From DASUPK01 sp963724665 (GTDB lineage Bacteria > Actinomycetota > Thermoleophilia > Solirubrobacterales > 70-9): 64,000 nt of DNA. The position numbers and the translations under genes were made by a program. Location of the stretch: positions 744,001-808,000 of the forward strand of contig CAVRVH010000007.1 in assembly GCA_963724665.1 (NCBI GenBank). The letters run 5' to 3'. The notes beneath the pieces were generated by a model that saw only the letters and a list, made by a program, of their open reading frames with translations, was not told the origin of the DNA and made no database searches. The stretch's first letter is position 1, and every line of letters begins with the position of its first letter. Below, one piece after another: positions 57,767 to 64,000 of this stretch.

Positions 57767-59758
57767 TCAGCTCTCCTCGTCGCGCTCCCGGACCTTGCCC
57801 TCGAGCTGCCCCATCACGGCGGGGTCGCGGAGCGTCGTCACATCCCCGAGCTCGCGGCCCTCGCCGATGTCCCGGAGCAGGCGGCGCATGATCTTGCCGG
57901 AGCGGGTCTTGGGCAGATCGCCGGCCCAGATGATGCGCTTCGGGCGCGCGATCTTCGAGATGCGCTGGGCAACGTGCTCGTTGATCTCCTTCGCGATCTC
58001 GTCGGAGCCCTCCAGGTCACCCTCGAGGGTGACGAAGGCGCAGATCGCCTGACCGGTGTCATCGTCGGCGATGCCGATCACGGCGCTCTCGGCGACCTTT
58101 GGGTGCGAGACGATTGCCGACTCGACCTCCGCCGTGGAGAGGCGGTGGCCCGAGACGTTGACGACGTCGTCGACGCGGCCGAGGATCCAGAAGTAGCCAT
58201 CCTCGTCCTTGCGCCCCGCATCACCGACGAAGTAGGTCGTCTCGTCCCACTTCGAGTAGTAGGTCTCCTTGAAGCGCTCGTCCTCCTTGAACAGGGTGCG
58301 GAGCATTCCCGGCCAGGGGCGCCTCAGAGCCAGGAGACCCTGGACGCCGTCGACCTCGTTGCCCTCCTCGTCGAGCACGGCCGCGTCGATGCCCGGCAGC
58401 GGCCTGGTCGCAGAGCCGGGCTTGGCCGCGGTTATGCCTGGGAGCGGGCTGATCAGGATGTTCCCGGTCTCCGTCTGCCACCAGGTGTCGACGATGGGGC
58501 AGCGCTCGCCGCCGATCACCTTGTAGTACCAGAGCCATGCCTTGGGGTTGATCGGCTCGCCGACGGTGCCGAGCAGCCGTAGCGACGAGAGATCGTGCTT
58601 GGCCGGGTATTCGGCGCCCCATTTCATGCAGGCGCGGATCGCGGTCGGCGCCGTGTAGAAGATCGACACCTTGTAGCGCTCGATGATGTCCCACCAGACA
58701 TCCTTGTCCGGGTAGTCCGGAGCGCCTTCGTACATGACGCCGGTGGCGCCGTTGGAGAGGGGCCCGTAGAGGATGTACGAGTGCCCGGTGACCCAGCCGA
58801 CGTCGGCCCCGCACCAGAAGACGTCTGACTCCGGCTTCAGGTCGAAGACGTAGCGGTGGGTGAAGGTGACCCCCAGGAGGTAGCCGGCAGTTGTGTGCAG
58901 GACGCCCTTGGGCTTCGCCGTTGAGCCCGAGGTGTAGAGGACGAAGAGTGGATGCTCGGCCTCGAGGGGCTCGGGTGGGCACTCCGCATCGGCCTTCACG
59001 ATCTCCTCGTTGAACCAGACGTCGCGGCCGTCCTTCATCTCGCAGTCGGCGCCGGTCGCCTTGACGACGAAGATGGTTTCGATCGAGTCGAGGTCGCCGA
59101 TGCCCTCCTCGTCGACGGCGCTCTTGATCGGGGCGGTCTTGCCCTTGCGTCGGGCTCCGTCCACCGTGATCAGGGCCTTTGCGTCGGAGAACTCCATGCG
59201 CTCCTTGACCGCCTCGGGTGAGAAGCCGCCGAAGACGACGTTGTGCGGGGCACCGATGCGTGCGCAGGCGAGCATCGAGATCAGGACCTCGGGGATCATC
59301 GGGAGGTAGATGCCGACCACGTCGCCCTTGCCGACGCCGTGGGCCTTGAGCGCGTTGGCGAAGCGCTGGACGTCGCTGAGGAGCTCCGCATAGGTGATGT
59401 CGCGCTCCTCGCCCTCCTCGCCGCGCCAGTGATAGGCGACGCGGTCGCCGTTGCCGCCCTCGACGTGGCGGTCCAGGCAGTTGTAGGTGACGTTGAGCTT
59501 GCCGTCGGCGAACCACTTGTAGAAGGGGGCGTTGGATTCGTCGAGGGTCTGGGTCGGCTTTTCGACCCAGTCGATCAGCTCGTCGGCCTGCCGTTGCCAG
59601 AAACCCTCCAGGTCCTCGGCCGCCTCTTCGTAGAGGGACTCATCCTGGACCAGCGCCTGCTTCCGGAATTCGTCGGGCGGCGGGAACTGCTCGATGTCGA
59701 GCATCGATTCCAGTTGCTTCTCGAGGTTCTCGGACATCACCTCAGCCTCACTTGCCAT
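57767..59758 (-). CDS. acs: Acetyl-coenzyme A synthetase
   Basis: Acs activates acetate to acetyl-CoA with ATP, via acetyl-AMP. The 663-residue protein has P-loop YTSGSTAKPKG, the A8 region GRVDDVVNVSGHRLSTAEVE and the acetylation-target Lys in KTRSGKIMRRLL near the end. The Lys is the one used in reversible protein acetylation control in other bacteria. GGAGCGAGGAGAG precedes the ATG, giving a normal leader here. Confidence 0.95.
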   Translation of the reverse strand: MASEAEVMSENLEKQLESMLDIEQFPPPDEFRKQALVQDESLYEEAAEDLEGFWQRQADELIDWVEKPTQTLDESNAPFYKWFADGKLNVTYNCLDRHVEGGNGDRVAYHWRGEEGEERDITYAELLSDVQRFANALKAHGVGKGDVVGIYLPMIPEVLISMLACARIGAPHNVVFGGFSPEAVKERMEFSDAKALITVDGARRKGKTAPIKSAVDEEGIGDLDSIETIFVVKATGADCEMKDGRDVWFNEEIVKADAECPPEPLEAEHPLFVLYTSGSTAKPKGVLHTTAGYLLGVTFTHRYVFDLKPESDVFWCGADVGWVTGHSYILYGPLSNGATGVMYEGAPDYPDKDVWWDIIERYKVSIFYTAPTAIRACMKWGAEYPAKHDLSSLRLLGTVGEPINPKAWLWYYKVIGGERCPIVDTWWQTETGNILISPLPGITAAKPGSATRPLPGIDAAVLDEEGNEVDGVQGLLALRRPWPGMLRTLFKEDERFKETYYSKWDETTYFVGDAGRKDEDGYFWILGRVDDVVNVSGHRLSTAEVESAIVSHPKVAESAVIGIADDDTGQAICAFVTLEGDLEGSDEIAKEINEHVAQRISKIARPKRIIWAGDLPKTRSGKIMRRLLRDIGEGRELGDVTTLRDPAVMGQLEGKVRERDEES

Positions 59759-59813
59759 CTCTCCTCGCTCCTTGGTCGGTGCGTGCGGGGAACTTACCGG
59801 CCGAGAGTCGTTC

Positions 59814-60680
59814 CTAGAGGCCGGCGGCTTCGGCCAGCAGCCCGACCTGGGCCGGGTCGTTGCTGGCCGGGAAGAGGATGAGCTCGTCGCAGTTCCACTC
59901 CTCGTACGTCTTCATGAACGCCTTGACGCTGTCGGCGTCCTTGGGCGCTCCGGCGACGATTCCCTGGACCGCCTCGTCACCCAGCCAGGCGTAGTAGTCG
60001 CCGACGTAGGTCTGGAGGTTCGCCTCGGCGTCGGGCCCGAGGCAGAAGTAGGCCAGAGCCAGAGTGCGGGGCTGGCCGTCGCGGCCGGCCTTCTTCCAGG
60101 CGTCATCGAGATTCGAGAGGTCGGCTCCGAACTGGGAGGCGCCGGACCCGCCCTGGGTCCAGCCGTCGCCGTACTTGGCGGCGCGCTCGAAGGCCTTCTG
60201 CACGTATCCGCCGACCATCAGCGACGGGCCCTTGCCTGAGGGACGAGGACCGACCTTTGACTCGAGCTCGCCGTCGCCGTTCCAGATGTCGCGGATCCTC
60301 GCCAGGGCATCGTCGAGCCACTTACCGCGCCCGGACATGTCCATGCCGCTGATCGCGTAGTCGTCCTCGCGCCCTCCGACCCCGATGCCGAGTACCGCCC
60401 GGTCGCCGCCCGCGAGGGCATCGAGCGAGAGGAACTGCTTGGCGATCACCGCGGGGTTCACGCGCAGCGGCCCGAGCATGACGTCGGTGACGAGCTTGAT
60501 GCGCTCGGTCACCGCGGCGGCGGCTGAGAGTGCGACGACGGGCTCGTAGTTCGGGAAGACGATGCGGTCGATCGTGCCGAGCGAGGAGAAGCCGGCGTCC
60601 TCGGCGGCGCGCGCCCAGTCGATGAGCTGCTCCCCAGTTGTCCCGGGCACTGTGTTTGGCAGTCCGATCCCCAGTTCCAT
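59814..60680 (-). CDS. LLM-class (F420-dependent-type) oxidoreductase
   Basis: This 288-residue luciferase-like TIM barrel has ELGIGLPNTVPGTTGEQLID, SLGTIDRIVFPNYEP, KLVTDVMLGPLRVNPAVIAK and the later GDGWTQGG segment. The group uses F420 or FMN; F420 is likely in an actinobacterium but is inferred. The substrate is unknown. AAAGGAGCGGG precedes the ATG. It is divergent from the PPOX gene over 31 bp. Confidence 0.88.
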   Translation of the reverse strand: MELGIGLPNTVPGTTGEQLIDWARAAEDAGFSSLGTIDRIVFPNYEPVVALSAAAAVTERIKLVTDVMLGPLRVNPAVIAKQFLSLDALAGGDRAVLGIGVGGREDDYAISGMDMSGRGKWLDDALARIRDIWNGDGELESKVGPRPSGKGPSLMVGGYVQKAFERAAKYGDGWTQGGSGASQFGADLSNLDDAWKKAGRDGQPRTLALAYFCLGPDAEANLQTYVGDYYAWLGDEAVQGIVAGAPKDADSVKAFMKTYEEWNCDELILFPASNDPAQVGLLAEAAGL

Positions 60681-60699
60681 CCCGCTCCTTTCGTCGACC

Positions 60700-60705
60700 T
60701 ACAGT
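60700..60705 (+). promoter_or_regulatory. -10 box of the PPOX-class gene
   Basis: TACAGT ends 6 nt before the GTG at 60712, predicting a leaderless mRNA. Confidence 0.4.
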
Positions 60706-60711
60706 TCGTTC

Positions 60712-61182
60712 GTGGCTCCCTTTCAACCTACCGAGGTTGTTGCGTGGGCAAACAACCTGCTGGAGAGCGAGCGGGTTGGGCGGCTCGGTCTTCTGGACGA
60801 CGAAGGTGCGCCGCGGGTGCTGCCGGTGACCTTCGCGGTAGCTGAGGGCCGGATCTGGAGTGCGATCGATCAGAAGCCGAAGCGGGCGGGTGAGCCGGCG
60901 CGAGTGCGCTTTCTCAGGCGAGATCCGCGGGCCGCGCTGACCGTGGATCGCTATTCGGACGACTGGGATCAGCTGGCCTGGGTGCAGGTGGTGGGGTGGA
61001 TCGCAATCCTCGATCTGGCCGAGGGTCGGGCGGGGCTGGCGGCGCTCAGCGCGAAGTACGAGCAGTACCGGGAGGAGGGGCCTCACGGTCCGCTACTGGC
61101 TCTGGAGCCGGAGCGGTACCTGTGGTGGCGAGCCGCGGATCCGCCGGGCCGAGGGGGGCGTAGCGGCGGCCGCGGCGAGTGA
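60712..61182 (+). CDS. PPOX-class F420-dependent-type oxidoreductase (TIGR03668-like)
   Basis: This 156-residue split-barrel flavin/F420-binding protein has NNLLESERVGRLGLLDDEGA, PRVLPVTFAVAEGRIWSAID, KRAGEPARVRFLRRDPRAAL and the strand QLAWVQVVGWIAIL. It resembles small PPOX enzymes that use F420, next to an LLM-type gene in divergent order. Substrate unknown. Confidence 0.85.
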   Translation: MAPFQPTEVVAWANNLLESERVGRLGLLDDEGAPRVLPVTFAVAEGRIWSAIDQKPKRAGEPARVRFLRRDPRAALTVDRYSDDWDQLAWVQVVGWIAILDLAEGRAGLAALSAKYEQYREEGPHGPLLALEPERYLWWRAADPPGRGGRSGGRGE

Positions 61183-61217
61183 TCAGGATCTCGTCGCCCG
61201 CTCGGGCGCTCGAAGAG

Positions 61218-61290
61218 TGGAGCTAGTGGGACTCGAACCCACGACCTTTCGGCTGCCAGCCGAACGCTCTCCCAACTGAGCTATAGCCCC
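61218..61290 (-). tRNA. tRNA-Ala (anticodon GGC)
   Basis: The 73-nt cloverleaf folds fully: acceptor GGGGCTA/TAGCTCC, D arm GCTC/GAGC, anticodon loop CTGGCAG with GGC and T arm GTGGG/CCCAC. The third acceptor pair is G3-U70, the alanine identity element. CCA is not encoded. Confidence 0.97.
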
Positions 61291-61375
61291 GAGCCGGTAC
61301 TCGCTTGCAAGGTTAATGCAGGCGCGCTGTGCGTTTCGCGGTGGACCGATCCACAGTCAAACGGCATTGGAGGAG

Positions 61376-62074
61376 CTACGCCGCGCGGTTCTGCTCGGCG
61401 CTGCCCTCGTCCACATCGAGGACCAGGCCGTTCCGGCGGGTGTCGCGCACCACGAAGTCGAATGGAGCCTTCTCCTCCAGCGCCCGCAGCAGGTCGATCG
61501 GGTTCTCCAGCTTCATCGACACCCACGCCCGGCCGCCCGAGAACCGCTTCACCTTGATCGCGGAGGCGCCGTCGATGCCCGCCGCCGCGTCCTCGAAGCC
61601 CGTCAGCTGCGCGAAATCAGCAAGCGGGCCGACCTCGATCTCGACCTCGCCGGAGTACACGCCGGCCCGCGCCGGCTCGGTCCCCACCGCCGGCCGATCC
61701 TCCGCCTCGATCCCAAGTCGCTCCTTGGCCACCTCGGCAAGCTCCGAAACGCGCGCGCCGAGCTCGTCCCTCAACCCCGAGAGCTCCGTCACCCGGTCCG
61801 CCATCTGCACGGCGTCCTCGAGCGCCTTCATCCTGATCCGGGTCGCCTGCCGGCGCGCCTGCCCGTAGATCTCCTCCACACCCTTGCTGACGGCGGCGGC
61901 CATCGGTCGCTTCAAGGCATCCTGCAGCCGCTTTTCCCGCTCCACGACCCGCTCCGCCAATCGCTGCGCCTCCCGCTCGAGACGGACCAGCCGGGCGTCG
62001 CGTGCCTGCAGCGCGGCATCGACCTCATCTGGGTCGTAGCCTCGCAAGGCGCGCGAAAAACGCTCCTTCGACAC
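61376..62074 (-). CDS. DivIVA-like coiled-coil protein
   Basis: This 232-residue protein begins SKERFSRALRGYDPDEVDAA, the DivIVA-type membrane-targeting opening, and continues with a long coiled coil (about 20-115). A C-terminal beta-containing domain follows (EVEIEVGPLADFAQLTGFED and VSMKLENPIDLLRALEE). It may act in polar growth or division scaffolding; the C-terminal domain is not a family I recognise. GTG is 7 nt after TAGCCT. Confidence 0.78.
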   Translation of the reverse strand: MSKERFSRALRGYDPDEVDAALQARDARLVRLEREAQRLAERVVEREKRLQDALKRPMAAAVSKGVEEIYGQARRQATRIRMKALEDAVQMADRVTELSGLRDELGARVSELAEVAKERLGIEAEDRPAVGTEPARAGVYSGEVEIEVGPLADFAQLTGFEDAAAGIDGASAIKVKRFSGGRAWVSMKLENPIDLLRALEEKAPFDFVVRDTRRNGLVLDVDEGSAEQNRAA

Positions 62075-62081
62075 GAGCGGG

Positions 62082-62087
62082 AGGCTA
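62082..62087 (-). promoter_or_regulatory. -10 box of the DivIVA-like gene
   Basis: TAGCCT on the minus strand ends 7 nt before the GTG start; the transcript would be leaderless. Confidence 0.4.
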
Positions 62088-62108
62088 AGAGCGGCTTCGG
62101 ACGCTTAT

Positions 62109-62474
62109 TTATGCAGCGCCGCGTGCGCCCGACAAATCCAGATCGAGCTCCCCCGCCTCACCCCAGAGCTGCTCGAGCCGATACCGCTCGCGTGGCTCAG
62201 GCGTGAAGACGTGCAGCACCGCGTCCAGGTAGTCCATCAGCACCCACTCGGACTCCCTCTCCCCCTCTACGCGAGCCGGCAGCCATCCGTCCCTCTTCAG
62301 CTGGTGGTAGACCTCGTCGTGGATCGCCTTCGCCTGCCGCTCGTTCCGAGCCGTGCAGATCACCAGGTAGTCCGTGTACCCCACCAGCTGCCGCACGTCG
62401 AGCGCGACCATGTCGGTCGCCTTCTTTTCGTCCGCGATCGCGGCCAGGCGGCGCGCCAGCTCCTCCGAGGTCAT
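62109..62474 (-). CDS. rsfS: Ribosomal silencing factor RsfS
   Basis: RsfS binds L14 and stops subunit joining when nutrients are low. The 121-residue protein shows EELARRLAAIADEKKATDMV, LVGYTDYLVICTARNERQAK and EWVLMDYLDAVLHVFTPEPR, the family signature. The ATG at 62474 is 14 nt after the nadD stop. The nadD-rsfS order is widely conserved. Confidence 0.95.
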   Translation of the reverse strand: MTSEELARRLAAIADEKKATDMVALDVRQLVGYTDYLVICTARNERQAKAIHDEVYHQLKRDGWLPARVEGERESEWVLMDYLDAVLHVFTPEPRERYRLEQLWGEAGELDLDLSGARGAA

Positions 62475-62488
62475 CTCGGCCCCGCGCG

Positions 62489-63076
62489 TCACCGGTACAG
62501 CCCCCTCTCCCCGATCACCCGCAACACCGGATCCGGAACCAGATGTCGGAGCGGCTTTCCCTCCCGCGCTCGCTGCCTGATTGTGGTCGAGGACGCTCCG
62601 CAAAGTGGCATGTCGATTATCTCCGCCCTATCGGATGCACCAAGCCGCTCAAGCGCCGACTCCACCGCCCCGAGCCCGACCCCGGGCCGCGGCACCACCC
62701 CGAGCCTCGCCAGCTCCAGAACCCGTTCCGGCTCCTTCCAGCTCGCCAGCCCGGCGGCCATGTCAGCGCCAAGCAGAAAATAGAGCTCGTCCTCCGGCTC
62801 CCGCTCCGCCAGCAGCTCGAGGGTCCGGTAGCTGTAAGAGATCTCATCCCGCTCGACCTCGAGGCCAGACGCCTCCACCCCGTCCTCACCGCCGGCAGCC
62901 AGCATCGCCATCTCCAGCCTGACCTCCGCGCCGGGATCGTCCTCGATCTCCTTGTGCGGCGCCTGCCTCGTCACCATCAGCAGCACCCGGTCCAGCCCGA
63001 GCTGCCACCGCGCCTCCTGGGCGAGCAGTAGATGTCCCACGTGGGGCGGGTTGAAGGCCCCGCCCAGGACCCCGAT
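62489..63076 (-). CDS. nadD: Nicotinate-nucleotide adenylyltransferase, start codon not standard
   Basis: NadD adenylates nicotinate mononucleotide in NAD synthesis. The motif GVLGGAFNPPHVGHLLLAQE with the HxGH catalytic site, LLMVTRQAPHKE, and the C-terminal SSTTIRQRAREG (ISSTxIR) motif are intact. There is no ATG/GTG/TTG between the proA stop and this motif; the first one (GTG 63040) lies inside HVGH and would destroy the site. ATC at 63076 or GTC at 63085 are the only close candidates. The limit is tentative, the identity secure. Confidence 0.9.
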   Translation of the reverse strand: MGVLGGAFNPPHVGHLLLAQEARWQLGLDRVLLMVTRQAPHKEIEDDPGAEVRLEMAMLAAGGEDGVEASGLEVERDEISYSYRTLELLAEREPEDELYFLLGADMAAGLASWKEPERVLELARLGVVPRPGVGLGAVESALERLGASDRAEIIDMPLCGASSTTIRQRAREGKPLRHLVPDPVLRVIGERGLYR

Positions 63077-63089
63077 CCGAGCGACGTCG

Positions 63090-64000
63090 CTACTCCCTGA
63101 TCTGTCCGCTGCCGTGGACGACGTACTTGGTGGTCGTCAACTCGCGCAGGCCGATCGGCCCACGCGCGTGCAGCTTCTGGGTCGAATTTCCGATCTCGGC
63201 GCCCATCCCGAACTCGTAGCCGTCGGTGAATCGAGTGGAAGCGTTCACGTAGACGGCCGCCGAATCGACCGCGTCGGTGAACTCATCGCCAACCTCCTGC
63301 GAGCGGGTCACGATCGCATCGGAATGGCCGGTGCCGTGGCGGTTGATGTGATCGACCGCGTCGCCGACAGAGTCGACGACCCCGACCGCCATCTTCAGTC
63401 CGTGGTACTCGGTGTCCCAGTCGGCATCCGAGGCTTCGCCGACAGAGACATCACCGGCCGAATCCTGCGTCAGCTGATCACCGACCAGCTCAACGCCGGC
63501 GTCGCTCAGCTTGGCGAGGAGGCCGGGGAGTAGCTCTGCCGCGACGTCCCTGTGGACGAGGAGCGTCTCGGCCGCGTTGCAGACACCGGGCCGCTGCACC
63601 TTCGCGTTGTACGCCACCCGTTCGGCCATCTCCAGATCGGCGTCCTGATGGACATAGACGTGGCAGTTTCCGGCGGCCGCGTACATCACCGGCACCCTCG
63701 CGACCTCCTTCAGCGCGTTCTTCAGCCCCTCGCCGCCCCGAGGAATGATCAGATCGACCAGTCCCTCGGCCGTCGCAAGCTCAGCCAGCTGCTCGTGCCC
63801 TCCGCCCGACAGCAGGGAAACGGACGCGGCGGGGAGTTCGGCGGCCGTCAGCGCATCGGCGAGCAACCCAGCGAGGAAGGCGTTCGAGCTCTCGGCACTG
63901 CTTGACCCGCGCAGGACGGCCGCATTACCGCTCTTCAGGCAGAGCGCCGCAGCATCGATCGTCACATTCGGGCGGGCCTCATAGACGACGGCCACCACAC
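63090..64000 (-). CDS. proA: Glutamate-5-semialdehyde dehydrogenase (5' end cut by window edge)
   Basis: ProA reduces gamma-glutamyl phosphate in proline synthesis. The ~302 visible residues include YEARPNVTIDAAALCLKSGN, IIPRGGEGLKNALKE, QRPGVCNAAETLLVH with the catalytic Cys in the GxCNA motif and RFTDGYEFGMGAEIGNSTQK with LHARGPIGLRELTT near the end. The N-terminus lies beyond position 64000. It overlaps or directly abuts nadD. Confidence 0.97.
   Translation of the reverse strand, partial: VVAVVYEARPNVTIDAAALCLKSGNAAVLRGSSSAESSNAFLAGLLADALTAAELPAASVSLLSGGGHEQLAELATAEGLVDLIIPRGGEGLKNALKEVARVPVMYAAAGNCHVYVHQDADLEMAERVAYNAKVQRPGVCNAAETLLVHRDVAAELLPGLLAKLSDAGVELVGDQLTQDSAGDVSVGEASDADWDTEYHGLKMAVGVVDSVGDAVDHINRHGTGHSDAIVTRSQEVGDEFTDAVDSAAVYVNASTRFTDGYEFGMGAEIGNSTQKLHARGPIGLRELTTTKYVVHGSGQIRE

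Noticed and set aside
61183..61217. Promoter or second tRNA beside tRNA-Ala
   Set aside because: The short gap shows no cloverleaf and no clear promoter hexamers.

Overview
This is a dense, high-GC bacterial chromosome segment. The housekeeping genes, the actinobacterial-type -10 boxes (TANNNT), the two F420/LLM-type oxidoreductases and the hrcA-dnaJ-...-phoH-ybeY-era block point to Actinomycetota. The gene mix fits the Thermoleophilia/Solirubrobacterales side best; this is inferred from gene content and could not be tested by database search. There is no rRNA, CRISPR array, prophage or insertion sequence. One tRNA-Ala(GGC) is present.

Layout. 1-2.2 kb: uvrB (cut by the window edge) and a TetR repressor. 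2.2-5.2 kb: a secreted copper-monooxygenase-like/cupredoxin fusion whose divergent promoter with tetR carries two palindromic operators, then gloA and a secreted serine protease. 5.2-8 kb: lytic transglycosylase, coaE and rpsA. 8-12.1 kb: an FAD reductase, small membrane proteins, a membrane-tethered ECF-type sigma factor and a secreted calcium-repeat protein. 12.1-22.3 kb: polA, an ACT-malic enzyme, a run of small metabolic genes, a solute-binding lipoprotein and a phosphofructokinase with pyrophosphate-type residues. 22.3-33.9 kb: tryptophan synthesis in two blocks, hisIE-trpE-trpG-trpD-trpC and trpF-trpB-trpA-small ORF-trmO, separated by htrA and a cfa/SDR pair. 34-41.2 kb: one long operon hrcA-dnaJ-prmA-murI-DUF1232-yqeY-phoH-ybeY-era-acidic protein. 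41.2-46.6 kb: two MaoC dehydratases, lepA, a broken methyltransferase and a SoxR/DUF5519 divergent pair. 46.6-53.4 kb: murJ, rpsT, holA, comEC and comEA. 53.5-61.2 kb: acylphosphatase, cupin, leuS, acs and F420-type enzymes. 61.2-64 kb: tRNA-Ala, a DivIVA-like protein, rsfS, nadD and proA (cut by the edge).

Patterns across the window. At least fifteen genes have a TANNNT box ending only 6-9 nt before the start codon, which predicts leaderless mRNAs. Five ORFs (tetR, trmO, ybeY, acylphosphatase, nadD) have no ATG, GTG or TTG from which an intact domain could begin. A 98-bp repeat with hairpins occurs twice at convergent gene ends. Most individual genes are ordinary. The most notable loci are the copper-enzyme/TetR locus, the SoxR promoter with a 19-bp spacer, the repeat family and the unusual translation starts.
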